From the NCBI RefSeq assembly GCF_011603255.1, contig NZ_JAANCM010000003.1, positions 186,001 to 250,000 of the forward strand: 64,000 nt of DNA, given 5' to 3'. This stretch comes from Ferranicluibacter rubi (lineage in GTDB: Bacteria > Pseudomonadota > Alphaproteobacteria > Rhizobiales > Rhizobiaceae). How positions within the stretch are numbered: position 1 is the stretch's first letter; every line of letters begins with the position of its first letter. The notes below the pieces were generated by a model. That model saw nothing but the letters and a program-made list of their open reading frames with translations. It was not told where the DNA came from and ran no database searches. Made by a program: the position numbers and the translations under genes. Of the stretch, positions 50,154-58,804 are shown piece by piece.

Positions 50154-50510
50154 ATGTGCAGATTGCTCGCGCTTGGCGGCATCGTCGGCGATCTGTTTTC
50201 GTGGGCAACGTTTCTGACAGCCGTCGTGCCGCCGATCGGCGGCATCATCGTGGCAGATTATTACGTCGTGCGCGCCCATTCCGTTTTTTTAAGAGGTCAC
50301 GAGATGCGGTTCAACGCGGCGGCGCTGATTGCGCTCGGCGTCGCGGTGGCTGCGACCCTCTTCATCTGGTTCTATCTTCTCGACATCGTGACGCCTCTGG
50401 TCGGCGCCCCCCTGGCAGGCTTTCTCTATCTTGCGTTGGCAGCCATCGCGCCTGACCGGCTGGGCGTCGGACTCGGCCGGGGCTCGCTCGGCGCCGAAGC
50501 AGTCGATTGA
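50154..50510 (+). pseudogene. Cytosine/purine permease (CodB-like) 3' remnant
   Basis: The frame carries LGGIVGDLFSWATFLTAVVP then PIGGIIVADYYVVRAHSVFL, the last conserved block of the NCS1 cytosine permease family (PPIGGVIIADY), followed by two more hydrophobic helices (AALIALGVAVAATLFIWFYL; LVGAPLAGFLYLALAAIAPD). The first ~330 residues of a CodB protein are missing. It begins two bases after the dppF-like stop, so it may still be co-transcribed, but it lacks most of the transport core. Confidence 0.75.
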
Positions 50511-50783
50511 AGACCGATGTCCGCCCGCCGCCCCATGGAAGCCCGCTCCGGCATCGTCGCCATTATCGTCTTTTCGTCGCTGGTCCTTCTACTGATGCAG
50601 GCCCGCAAAGACGTCCAGAGCAATCTTTCCATTCAGGAGGCGCGTCGCGACATGTGTACGGTGATGGAGGAGCCAGATCCGCACTTCGGCGATCAGCGGC
50701 ACCGACCGCTCTTGCCGTCTGGCAAGGCGAGCGTCCAGATCAAGACTGCGCAGTTCACCCTCGATCAGATCGTCCGTATGTAG

Positions 50784-51111
50784 GCCTGAACATCGATTTT
50801 GCGGTAACCTTACATGTTGATGATCCTAGCCAATAAGATGGATTTCAACTTCTTGGGAGTGCCGGTCGCCTGGACCTTGGGATTTCGGACGAGCAGCATG
50901 CGATTGGGTTTCGACAGGCCTTGCCTAACCGCACGCTCATTTCATAAGTTTTTTCTATTGTGCAAGTCGTTTTTAGATATTTCTTAGAGGAATGATTTCA
51001 GTCCTCTAAGTCTCTGTTTTCAAATGTGCTACCGGGACAATTGGCTTGGGTTTCAACACAGTTAGAGATGCGACAGTCTCGCCTCGACACACTGATCAAA
51101 GCCCCCGCCGC
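50784..51111. other. Gene-poor, AT-richer stretch
   Basis: About 330 bases with no supported gene. Together with 50511-50783 it follows a permease remnant. On the minus strand, 50660-50783 reads LARRQERSVPLIAEVRIWLL, which weakly resembles an IS66 transposase segment, but it is too short to assert. No hairpin terminator with a T-run seen. Confidence 0.35.
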
Positions 51112-51882
51112 CTAATGCCCGCCCTCACGGGCCTTCCGCGCAAAGTCGTTCAACGTGGTCAATGTCTCGTCGAACCGCTTTTCCGACTCGGCAAACCGCA
51201 GGAAACCGACATTTTTGACAAGGATTTCCGGGGGTGTCGGCTGCCGTGAGAAGAGCGACATCACCTCATCCATGAAGTCGTTCAGCGGCATGTAGCCCGA
51301 GCGCGTGGACTGTCCGGGCGTCAGTTCCGTCTGCACGGCGGGCGGTGCAAGCTCGATGACCTCGATCTTGCCTTTCAACGCATCCCGCAGGCTGACCGTA
51401 TAGGAATGGATCGCCGCCTTCGTTGCCGAGTAGGTGGGCGTGGAAACGAGAGGCACGAAGGCGAGGCCGGAGGAGACGTTGACGATGGCGGCGTCCGGCC
51501 GTGTCGTCAGGTGATCGATCAGTGCATTGGTCAGCCGGATCGGCCCGAGGAGATTGGTCACGATGGTCGATTCCGCATCCGTCAGATCGCGCGACTGGGT
51601 CAGGTCCTCGAACATCATGACGCCGGCATTGTTGATGAGGACGTTCAATTCCGGGTGGTTGCGGATGACATCGGCCGCGAAGGCTGCGATGCTCTCGGGG
51701 CTGGAGATGTCGAGTGCATAGCCCACGATGCCTTCATGGTCTGCGGCGACCTCGTCCAGTCGGTCCTGCCGGCGGCCGGCGATGATGACGGTGTTGCCCT
51801 GCGCGTGGAAGCGCTCCGCCAGTTCGCGTCCGATGCCGGAAGCGCCGCCGGTGATGAGAATGGTGTTTCCGCTGGTTTTCAT
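51112..51882 (-). CDS. Short-chain dehydrogenase/reductase (DltE/YdfG-like SDR)
   Basis: About 256 residues. Seen: TGGASGIG (11-18), NNAG (84-87), Ser in AIVNVSSGLAFVP (137-138), and Tyr151/Lys155 in YSATK. The C-terminal AVQTELTPGQSTRSGYMPLN resembles the DltE-type oxidoreductases. ATG 51882 follows GAGG at 8 bases; an upstream GTG (51894) is possible. Diverges from an HxlR-family regulator over 119 bp, which likely controls it. Substrate unknown; many such SDR-HxlR pairs respond to quinones or aldehydes. Confidence 0.88.
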   Translation of the reverse strand: MKTSGNTILITGGASGIGRELAERFHAQGNTVIIAGRRQDRLDEVAADHEGIVGYALDISSPESIAAFAADVIRNHPELNVLINNAGVMMFEDLTQSRDLTDAESTIVTNLLGPIRLTNALIDHLTTRPDAAIVNVSSGLAFVPLVSTPTYSATKAAIHSYTVSLRDALKGKIEVIELAPPAVQTELTPGQSTRSGYMPLNDFMDEVMSLFSRQPTPPEILVKNVGFLRFAESEKRFDETLTTLNDFARKAREGGH

Positions 51883-51937
51883 GTCATGCCTCACGACGTT
51901 CGATAGGGTTCACGTTGATTGTCCAGCAGAGCTAACG

Positions 51938-51958
51938 CTGTTACTCTCCACATAACAG
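51938..51958. promoter_or_regulatory. Candidate HxlR operator
   Basis: CTGTTA (51938-51943) and TAACAG (51953-51958) form a perfect 6-bp inverted repeat with a 9-base spacer in the gap between the divergent SDR and hxlR genes. Confidence 0.5.
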
Positions 51959-52001
51959 AAGGCACCAAAAAGATTTATACGCACCGAAAGGAGAGTGTCG
52001 G

Positions 52002-52427
52002 ATGCAGAGCCTACACCGCCGCCCTGCCGAAGCTCCCGCAGAGACAATGGAACGAGAGATCGCTGATGTTGTGGACCCGCGCGTCGAAGCTCTCGTCCAC
52101 GAGCTGATCGGACGCGTGGCGGACAAATGGACGATGCTGATCTTGGAAACACTGGAGGAAAAAGGCGAGCTTCGGTTTACCCAGCTCAGCCGCGAAATCG
52201 GCACCATCAGCCAGAAGATGCTGACGCAGACGCTCCGGCAGATGGAACGCGACGGCCTGATCAAGCGCACCATCCATGCCGTCGTTCCGCCCAAAGTGGA
52301 GTATCGGCTGACCGGACTTGGCAAAAGCCTCGGCGCGGCCTTTTGCGGCGTGTGGATCTGGGCGGAAGAGAACCTTGCTCAAGTCCATCGGGCACGGGAC
52401 GCTTTCGAGCAAGCCACCAAGGCATAG
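52002..52427 (+). CDS. HxlR-family winged-helix regulator
   Basis: 141-residue MarR-fold regulator of the HxlR family. Seen: HELIGRVADKWTMLILETLE, GELRFTQLSREIGTISQKML (recognition helix), TQTLRQMERDGLIKRTIHAV and VEYRLTGLGKSLGAAF (wing). The usual N-terminal redox cysteine of quinone/aldehyde-sensing HxlR proteins is missing before the HTH; one cysteine (AAFCGVWIWAEEN) lies after the wing. Probably controls the divergent SDR gene. Start ATG 52002 follows AAAGGAGAG. Confidence 0.87.
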   Translation: MQSLHRRPAEAPAETMEREIADVVDPRVEALVHELIGRVADKWTMLILETLEEKGELRFTQLSREIGTISQKMLTQTLRQMERDGLIKRTIHAVVPPKVEYRLTGLGKSLGAAFCGVWIWAEENLAQVHRARDAFEQATKA

Positions 52428-52430
52428 TGT

Positions 52431-52459
52431 CCCCAGCCCGGCGCGAAGCCGGGCTGGGG
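52431..52459. terminator. Bidirectional terminator between hxlR and DUF4142 gene
   Basis: CCCCAGCCCGGC, loop GCGAA, GCCGGGCTGGGG: a perfect 12-bp stem between two convergent genes, 4 bases after one stop and 13 before the other. Confidence 0.75.
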
Positions 52460-52471
52460 AGATCTTTGAGA

Positions 52472-53005
52472 TCAATGCGCAGCGACGAGCTTCATCACGT
52501 GCGCCTTGTGCATTTCGAGCTTCGGCAGCGTTTCCGCCGCAAAGGCCTTCACCGCAGCATCGTCCCCGCCCTTGGCGTAGGTCGCAAACAGCGTCACGGC
52601 TTCCATATGGGCAACCGTCTGCATCTCGATGTAGAGCGGCTGGAAGTCCTGTTCCGATGCGCCCTTCAGTGTCTCGATCATCGCGGCATGCTTCGGCGAT
52701 AGGGCCGGTGCAGCGTCATCGAGCTTGGCTGCCGTCTTCAGTCCCTCGCCTGCCTTGGTGTGATCCGCGATCATCTGCCGGGCAAATTCCTTCACATCGG
52801 CATCGCGGGCTTTCTCCGCAGCCAGTTTGCTGGACTCGATTTCGAACTGGTTTGAGCTCGTCACCTGTTTGACGAAGGAGGCCTTGTCCACATTGAAAGC
52901 GGCGGCCGCCGTGTCCGAACTGGCGGGCATGGCCGCAAAGGTCGGCGAGAGCGGTGCCGCGAGGAGCACAAGTGCCAGAGAGGCGGCGGTGAATGTCTTT
53001 TTCAT
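52472..53005 (-). CDS. Exported DUF4142 protein
   Basis: About 177 residues, signal peptide (MKKTFTAASLALVLLAAPLS, cleavage near TFAAM) and a DUF4142 four-helix, ferritin-like domain: SFVKQVTSSNQFEIESSKLA, VKEFARQMIADHTKAGEGLK and MQTVAHMEAVTLFATYAKGG. Family members are periplasmic and often stress-associated; no enzymatic role established. ATG 53005 has AAGGAAGA at better spacing than ATG 53011. Only 12 bases separate it from the end of the upstream esterase gene, so the two are probably one transcript. Confidence 0.87.
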   Translation of the reverse strand: MKKTFTAASLALVLLAAPLSPTFAAMPASSDTAAAAFNVDKASFVKQVTSSNQFEIESSKLAAEKARDADVKEFARQMIADHTKAGEGLKTAAKLDDAAPALSPKHAAMIETLKGASEQDFQPLYIEMQTVAHMEAVTLFATYAKGGDDAAVKAFAAETLPKLEMHKAHVMKLVAAH

Positions 53006-53017
53006 TATCATTCTTCC

Positions 53018-54064
53018 TTACTTGGCAAAGGCGGCGGTGAGGTCGGCGATTGCCATGTCCATCGCCTGTTTCGCTTCGGGAACGACCTTCGCCATGCCGA
53101 AGAACTCATGTGTTACGCCGGGGTAGGTTTTCGTCTCGACCTTCACGCCCGCATCTTTCAGCTTCGCGGCATAGGCTTCGCCCTCCGAGCGCAGAGGATC
53201 GATCTGCGCCATGATGAGGGTTGCAGGTGCAACGCCTGCGAGATCCGTACGGCCGACCAGATTGAGGCGCTCGTCCGAGGTTTCATCCATGGAGGCGAAC
53301 GCGTTCTTCACGAACCACTCCATATCGGCCTTGCCGAGCGGCTTGGCGTTGGCATTCTCCGTATAGGACGGCGTGTTCATATCGTTGCCGGCCACGGGAT
53401 AGACGAGAAGCTGGTGCACCGGCTGCTTCGTCTTCATGGACTTGGCCATCAACGCGACATTGGCTGCAAGATTGCCACCGGCGCTCTCACCTGCGACCGC
53501 GATCTTATCTGCATTGCCGTTCAGCTCATGGATGTTCTCGACGATCCACTGATAAGCCGTCCAGGCATCCTCGTGGGCTGCCGGAAACTTGTGCTCGGGT
53601 GCATGCCGATACTCGACGGATACGACGATGGCGTTCGCTCCGAGCGCCAGGGCGCGTGGTGCGCCATCATAGACGTTGATGTCGGCCACGACCCAGCCGC
53701 CGCCGTGATAGTAGACGACGACGGGGAACGGGCCCTTGCCGCCGGGAATGTAGACGCGCGCCGCAAGTCCGCCAGCCTTCGAGGGAATAGCGATGTCACG
53801 CGTGGTGACCTGGGCTTCGGGGTTGGTCGAGAGGCGCTTGTCCCACTGGATAGCACGGGCCGCGTCCGCAGGCGTTGCCTGTGAGCGGGCTTCGGGAACC
53901 GAAAGCGTCGAGAAGGGCTTTGCGTCCAGCGCCGCCAGCTTGTCGAGAACGGCTTGCATCTCCGTGGTGGGTTTCGCCATGTCCTGCGCCAGAGAGGTGG
54001 TCGCAAAGCTGAGCGGAACCAAGAGGGCCACGGCAGTCGAAAGGGTTAGGCTTCGTAAGGTCAT
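53018..54064 (-). CDS. Exported alpha/beta hydrolase (HSL-type esterase/lipase)
   Basis: About 348 residues, probable periplasmic carboxylesterase of the hormone-sensitive-lipase family. Seen: signal peptide (SLTLSTAVALLVPLSFATTS, near SLAQ), oxyanion motif PVVVYYHGGGWVVAD, nucleophile elbow KIAVAGESAGGNLAAN, catalytic Asp in IMAQIDPLRSEGEAYA and catalytic His in YPGVTHEFFGMAKV. The triad is complete. ATG 54064 follows GGAG at 7 bases. Lies upstream of the DUF4142 gene on the same strand. Substrate unknown, probably a short-chain ester. Confidence 0.9.
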   Translation of the reverse strand: MTLRSLTLSTAVALLVPLSFATTSLAQDMAKPTTEMQAVLDKLAALDAKPFSTLSVPEARSQATPADAARAIQWDKRLSTNPEAQVTTRDIAIPSKAGGLAARVYIPGGKGPFPVVVYYHGGGWVVADINVYDGAPRALALGANAIVVSVEYRHAPEHKFPAAHEDAWTAYQWIVENIHELNGNADKIAVAGESAGGNLAANVALMAKSMKTKQPVHQLLVYPVAGNDMNTPSYTENANAKPLGKADMEWFVKNAFASMDETSDERLNLVGRTDLAGVAPATLIMAQIDPLRSEGEAYAAKLKDAGVKVETKTYPGVTHEFFGMAKVVPEAKQAMDMAIADLTAAFAK

Positions 54065-54351
54065 CAACACATCTCCAAGGTTGGTGGCCTGTCAAACTGA
54101 GCCTTCATCGGTTTGTTCCCGACGAGAAAATTCCCGAATTTTTACAAACTCAAGTGAAACTTTCGCGGTAGGATTCTCGTCTTTTCTCCTTCGTAAAAAT
54201 GCGAAATTTGTCTCACGATGACGAAATCGCCCCCCCATCAACGGCCCGCGGGCAGTGGCATTCAGAAACACCTTGCCTATCTGTCTGGTGCCTTGTTAGC
54301 ACCGCACAGGTCCTTGGCCGGACGCAGGTTTTACGAACGCACGGAAAGGGC

Positions 54352-56481
54352 ATGAATTTGAACAGAGAGACGACATCCCTGACGCGTGAAGACCTCGAGA
54401 AGGAAGTCGTGCTCTTGAGATCGCAGATGTCCGGCGACGACGCGCTGCAGAGTGCAGCACGGCGGCGGGCACTGTTTGAGGCCATCGACGATGGCTTTTG
54501 CATCATCGAGTTCATCGACGGCCCGAACGGTCCGATGAGCGACTATCTTCATGTAGAGGCAAACTCCGGCTACGAGCGCCAGACCGGCATCGCCGATATC
54601 GTGGGCAAGCGCCTGCGCGAGATCGAGCCCGCGAATGCGGATGTGTGGCTGAAGCTCTATGGCGGCGTGCTGAAGAGCGGGCAGACCGTACGGTTCGAGC
54701 AGGAGTTCGCGGCGATCGGCCGCCATATCGAGGTGTCCGCCTCGCGTGTCGAGCCGGAAAGCCTCCGCCAGGTCTCCGTTCTTTTCCGCGACGTTACCGC
54801 CCGCAAGCAAGCAGAAAAAGCCCTGCGCGAAAGCGAGGCGATTGCGCGCGAGAACATCCAGCGCGTCCAGTTGGCCCTCGCCGCGGGCGCAATCATCGGA
54901 ACATGGTCCTGGCACCTGCCGACGGACCGCTTCACGGTCGATGAAGGTTTTGCGGCCGCTTTCGGTTTCGATCCCTCGCTCGGGCGGTCCGGACTGAGCC
55001 TCGCGCAGGTGGTGGAGACCGTGCATCCGGACGATCAGGCGGGACTTGCTGCAGCGATTGCGGAAGCCCTGTCGCGCGGCGGGTCCTATGCGCATCAGTA
55101 CCGGACGCGACGCACCGACGGGAAATACTACTGGCTGGAGGCGAACGGTCGGGTCGATCTCGCCCCCGACGACACGCCTGTCACATTCCCCGGCGTCCTC
55201 ATCGATATCGAAGGGCGCCGCGCCGTGGAGGCTGAACGCGACCGCGCCATCACCGCGCTCCGCGCATTGACCGATACGCTGGAACAGCGCGTCGAGCAGC
55301 GAACGGCCGCTCTTCTGCAGGCCGAGGAAGCGCTCCGTCAGGCTCAGAAGATGGAGGCCGTCGGCCAGCTCACCGGGGGCCTTGCGCATGATTTCAACAA
55401 TATTCTCGCCGGCATCGGCGGTAGCCTCGACCTGATGCGGACCCGCCTCGCCCAGGGCCGGATCGGCGATATCGACCGCTACGTCACCGGCGCCCAGTCG
55501 GCGGTGAAGCGCGCCGCCGGCCTGACGCAACGCCTTCTCGCCTTCTCGCGACGGCAGACGCTCGATCCAAAGCCGTCCGACATCAACCGCATCGTTGCAG
55601 ACATGCAGGATCTGATCAGCCGCAGCGTCGGCCCAGCGATCGCCATTGAGGCGGTGGCCGCTGGCGGCCTGTGGAAGGCGTTCGTGGATGTGGGACAGCT
55701 CGAAAACGCGCTCCTGAACCTTTGCATCAACGCGCGCGATGCGATGCCCGACGGCGGCAAGCTGACGATCGAGAGCGGCAATCGCTGGCTGGACGAGCGC
55801 ACAGCCAAGGAGCGCGGCCTCGAGCCCGGGCAGTATGTGTCGCTTTGCGTCAGCGATACCGGAACAGGCATGTCGCCGGACGTCATTGCCCGCGCGTTCG
55901 ATCCCTTCTTCACGACGAAGCCGATCGGTCAGGGAACGGGGCTCGGCCTGTCGATGGTCTACGGCTTTGCCGGCCAATCGGGTGGCGCCGTGCGCATCTA
56001 TTCCGAAGTCGGCAAAGGCACGATGATCTGCATCTACCTGCCGCGCTACGTCGGCGACGACGAAAGCGACGAAGCGCCGGCCGAAGCGACGCGCTCCGTC
56101 TCGGCGACCGACCGCAACACGATCCTCGTGGTCGATGACGAGCCGCTGGTTCGCATGGTCGCCGTCGAGATCCTGGAAGAACTCGGCCATGCCGTGCTGG
56201 AGGCGGAGGACGGCCCGTCGGCGCTGAAGATCCTGACCAGCCGCCCGGACGTCGAGCTGCTGATCACCGATGTGGGTCTGCCCAACGGCATGAACGGGCG
56301 ACAGCTGGCGGATGCCATTCGCGCGCAACGCCCGGAACTCAACGTTCTGTTCATCACCGGATACGCAGAGAATGCCGTGCTCAACCACGGCCATCTGGAA
56401 CAGGGCATGCAGGTCATCACCAAGCCATTCGAGGCGGACGCCTTCGCCCGGCGGGTAAGCGAGTTGATCTCCGCAAGCTGA
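54352..56481 (+). CDS. Hybrid PAS-histidine kinase/response regulator
   Basis: About 709 residues, soluble sensor kinase. Domains: PAS 1 (about 40-155, GFCIIEFIDGPNGPMSDYLH), PAS 2 (170-290, TWSWHLPTDRFTVDEGFAAA; FPGVLIDIEGRR), coiled coil, HisKA with His346 in GGLAHDFNNILAGIGG, HATPase with N-box LLNLCINARDAMPDGG (N460), G1 SDTGTGMSPDV and G2 GTGLGLSMVYGF, then a receiver domain with DDE (595-597) and phospho-acceptor Asp640 in LLITDVGLPNGMNG. ATG 54352 follows GGAAAGGG. No transmembrane helix. No cognate output gene beside it. The signal is unknown; the first PAS lacks an obvious LOV cysteine motif (NCRFLQ). Confidence 0.9.
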   Translation: MNLNRETTSLTREDLEKEVVLLRSQMSGDDALQSAARRRALFEAIDDGFCIIEFIDGPNGPMSDYLHVEANSGYERQTGIADIVGKRLREIEPANADVWLKLYGGVLKSGQTVRFEQEFAAIGRHIEVSASRVEPESLRQVSVLFRDVTARKQAEKALRESEAIARENIQRVQLALAAGAIIGTWSWHLPTDRFTVDEGFAAAFGFDPSLGRSGLSLAQVVETVHPDDQAGLAAAIAEALSRGGSYAHQYRTRRTDGKYYWLEANGRVDLAPDDTPVTFPGVLIDIEGRRAVEAERDRAITALRALTDTLEQRVEQRTAALLQAEEALRQAQKMEAVGQLTGGLAHDFNNILAGIGGSLDLMRTRLAQGRIGDIDRYVTGAQSAVKRAAGLTQRLLAFSRRQTLDPKPSDINRIVADMQDLISRSVGPAIAIEAVAAGGLWKAFVDVGQLENALLNLCINARDAMPDGGKLTIESGNRWLDERTAKERGLEPGQYVSLCVSDTGTGMSPDVIARAFDPFFTTKPIGQGTGLGLSMVYGFAGQSGGAVRIYSEVGKGTMICIYLPRYVGDDESDEAPAEATRSVSATDRNTILVVDDEPLVRMVAVEILEELGHAVLEAEDGPSALKILTSRPDVELLITDVGLPNGMNGRQLADAIRAQRPELNVLFITGYAENAVLNHGHLEQGMQVITKPFEADAFARRVSELISAS

Positions 56482-56506
56482 CGGCAAGGCGAGAACCGGG
56501 CAGCCC

Positions 56507-57268
56507 TCAGTTGAGGATCCGGGAAAGCTCCTTGCGCACATGCAGAAGCGGCGGCAGAAAGGCTAGCGCAACGGTTTCCATCGTTTCCGAAGATGCGGGA
56601 AAGCCGGTGTTCAACGCCGCGACCACCTGCCCGCGAGCGTTGACGATGGGAACGGCGATCGATCGGAGGCCAAGCTCCACCTCTTCGCTGACAGCGGCAT
56701 ATCCTTGCGCGCGAACCGTCTCCAGTTCCGTCATCAGCCTCTCGACAGCCGTCATCGTGTGCGGCGTTCGCCGGGCAAGCGGCGCAGCGCCGAGGAGGCT
56801 TCGTGCCTTATCTTCCGGCAGAGCCGCCAGCAGCACGCGCCCCATGGAGGTGCAATAGGCTGGCAGGCGCGAGCCGGGCATGAGAGCGATCGACATCACT
56901 TTCCGCTGCGCGGCCCGCGCGACATAGACGATCTCGCTCTCATCGAGGATCGCAACCGACGTGCTCTGGCCGATCTTTTCGGAAAGGTCATCCAGCCAGG
57001 GCTGGACGATGCGGGGCAGCGGCATGGTCGCGAGACAGCCGGTCCCGAGCCTCAACACGCGTGGCGTCACCGTGAAGAACTTGCCGTCATAGGCGCAGTA
57101 CCCCTGCTCCGCGAGCGTCAGCAGGCAGCGCCGCGTCGTCGCCCGGTCGAGTCCGGCAATCGCGGCGGCCTCGGAAATGCTCAGGCGCGGCGTATCCACC
57201 GTGAAGGCCTCGATCACCCGAAGCCCTTTGGCGAGCCCGCCCATCATGTCGCTCTGCTTCGTTTCCAT
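56507..57268 (-). CDS. pcaR: IclR-family regulator of beta-ketoadipate pathway (PcaR/PobR type)
   Basis: About 253 residues, IclR family. Seen: N-terminal winged helix (AFTVDTPRLSISEAAAIAGL, DRATTRRCLLTLAEQGYCAY) and effector domain (IVYVARAAQRKVMSIALMPG; RLPAYCTSMGRVLLAALPED; VSEEVELGLRSIAVPIVNAR). The wording matches PcaR/PcaU/PobR activators, which respond to beta-ketoadipate or aromatic acids. ATG 57268 is used because a longer TTG start would sit in the operator. It diverges from pcaIJF, the expected target, across 130 bp. Confidence 0.88.
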   Translation of the reverse strand: METKQSDMMGGLAKGLRVIEAFTVDTPRLSISEAAAIAGLDRATTRRCLLTLAEQGYCAYDGKFFTVTPRVLRLGTGCLATMPLPRIVQPWLDDLSEKIGQSTSVAILDESEIVYVARAAQRKVMSIALMPGSRLPAYCTSMGRVLLAALPEDKARSLLGAAPLARRTPHTMTAVERLMTELETVRAQGYAAVSEEVELGLRSIAVPIVNARGQVVAALNTGFPASSETMETVALAFLPPLLHVRKELSRILN

Positions 57269-57279
57269 TGCCGGCCTCA

Positions 57280-57318
57280 AATGTGCGATATCGCAACAAA
57301 TGCACCATATCGCACATT
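57280..57318. promoter_or_regulatory. PcaR-type operator
   Basis: AATGTGCGATAT (57280-57291) and ATATCGCACATT (57307-57318) form a perfect 12-bp inverted repeat with a 15-base spacer; the left part also contains the palindrome TGCGATATCGCA (57284-57295). IclR regulators typically bind such repeated ~10-bp half-sites. It lies 11 bases from the pcaR start and 80 bases before pcaI. Confidence 0.8.
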
Positions 57319-57398
57319 CTCATTGCCGTCGATGGCCCGTCGCGTTACCGTTTTCGTGTGGCCGGCCTCTCGAAGGCGGGTTTTAGGCGGAGGATACA

Positions 57399-58106
57399 GT
57401 GGACAAGACGGTCAGCAGCACGGCGGACGCCGTGAAGGACATCGGCGACGGTGCCACCATCATGATCGGCGGCTTTGGCGGGTCTGGCGCGCCGATCGAA
57501 CTCATTCATGCCCTGATCGACAAAGGCCCGACCGGGCTGACGGTGATCAACAACAATGCCGGAAACGGTCGCATCGGCATCGCCGCCATGATCGACGCCG
57601 GCATGGTCCGCAAGATGATCTGCTCGTTCCCCCGCTCATCCGATCCGCGCGCTTTTACCGACCGCTATCTCGCCGGCGAGATCGACCTGGAGCTTGTTCC
57701 GCAAGGCACGCTTGCCGAACGCATCCGCGCGGGCGGCGCCGGTATCCCAGCCTTCTACACGCCGACCGCCTATGGCACTGAGCTCGCCGAGGGCAAGCCG
57801 ATCGCCGAATTCGACGGCCGCCATTATGTGCAGGAGCGCTGGCTGAAGGCGGACTTCGCCATCGTCAAGGCGCATCTGGGAGACCGCCACGGCAACCTCA
57901 CCTACAACAAGGCCGGCCGCAACTTCAATCCGCTGATGTGCATGGCGGCGGCGATCACGATCGCCCAGGTGTCGCGGATCGTCGCACCGGGCGAGATCGA
58001 CCCGGAGCATGTGATCACGCCAGGCATCTTCGTGAACCGCGTCACCGAGGTCGCACAGCCACAACAGGAAGAAGAGCTCATCCGAGCCGGAGTATCCTAC
58101 GCATGA
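57399..58106 (+). CDS. pcaI: 3-oxoadipate CoA-transferase subunit A
   Basis: 235-residue alpha subunit that, with PcaJ, moves CoA from succinyl-CoA to beta-ketoadipate. Seen: the CoA-transferase motif GATIMIGGFGGSGAPIELIH, TVINNNAGNGRIGIAAMIDA, ELVPQGTLAERIRAGGAGIP, FYTPTAYGTELAEGKPIAEF and ADFAIVKAHLGDRHGNLTYN. Start is GTG 57399 with GCGGAGGA upstream. Overlaps pcaJ by 4 bp (ATGA). Controlled by the divergent PcaR, by position. Confidence 0.92.
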   Translation: MDKTVSSTADAVKDIGDGATIMIGGFGGSGAPIELIHALIDKGPTGLTVINNNAGNGRIGIAAMIDAGMVRKMICSFPRSSDPRAFTDRYLAGEIDLELVPQGTLAERIRAGGAGIPAFYTPTAYGTELAEGKPIAEFDGRHYVQERWLKADFAIVKAHLGDRHGNLTYNKAGRNFNPLMCMAAAITIAQVSRIVAPGEIDPEHVITPGIFVNRVTEVAQPQQEEELIRAGVSYA

Positions 58107-58792
58107 GCACCGGCGATATCGACGACATCAAGCTTTCCAACGCCCAGATCGCATGGCGCGCTGCGCAGGACATCGAGGACGGGGCCTATGTCAATCTCGG
58201 CATCGGCTTCCCGGAAATGGTGGCGCGCTACCAGCCGCCCGGCCGCCGGGCGATCTTCCACACCGAAAACGGCATTCTCGATTTCGGCGAGCCCCCGGCC
58301 TCAGGCGAGGAAGACTGGGACCTGATCAATGCCGGCAAGCGTGCTGTCACCCTGAACCCCGGTGCTGCCTTCTTCCACCATGCCGACAGCTTCGCCATGG
58401 TGCGCGGCGGGCATCTCGACGTCGCCATTCTCGGAGCCTATCAGGTAGCCCAGACGGGCGATCTCGCCAATTGGCGGGTCGGATCGAAGGGCGTTCCCGC
58501 CGTCGGCGGCGCGATGGATCTGGTGCACGGCGCAAAGCAAGTTTTCGTCATCACCGAGCATGTGACGAAAGACGGCAAGCCGAAGCTGGTTGAGGCCTGC
58601 ACCTTCCCGCTGACGGGCGTCGCCTGCATCACACGGGTCTATACCAGCCACGCCGTCATCGACATTTCCGACGGTCGCTTCGTGGTGCGTGAGAAGCTTG
58701 CCGCTGTGTCGATGGAGGATCTCCAGGCCATGACCGGCGCGCCGCTCCATGTCGCAGCGCCGGTCGTCGATCTCGTCGTGCCCGAACTCTGA
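58103..58792 (+). CDS. pcaJ: 3-oxoadipate CoA-transferase subunit B
   Basis: 229-residue beta subunit with the catalytic glutamate. Seen: AQDIEDGAYVNLGIGFPEMV, the active-site motif FHTENGILDFGEPP (catalytic Glu in HTEN), FFHHADSFAMVRGGHLDVAI, LGAYQVAQTGDLANWRVGSK and GAMDLVHGAKQVFVITEHVT. Starts at ATG 58103 inside the pcaI stop; the upstream extension is another reading of pcaI DNA and is rejected. Confidence 0.93.
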   Translation: MSTGDIDDIKLSNAQIAWRAAQDIEDGAYVNLGIGFPEMVARYQPPGRRAIFHTENGILDFGEPPASGEEDWDLINAGKRAVTLNPGAAFFHHADSFAMVRGGHLDVAILGAYQVAQTGDLANWRVGSKGVPAVGGAMDLVHGAKQVFVITEHVTKDGKPKLVEACTFPLTGVACITRVYTSHAVIDISDGRFVVREKLAAVSMEDLQAMTGAPLHVAAPVVDLVVPEL

Positions 58793-58804
58793 AGGAGCTG
58801 AGCC

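Noticed and set aside
50660-50783. IS66 transposase fragment on the minus strand
   Set aside because: About 40 residues of weak resemblance, without ends or catalytic residues; too little to annotate.
54331-56541. Long minus-strand frame opposite the hybrid kinase
   Set aside because: No recognisable domain; the kinase on the plus strand has all catalytic motifs.
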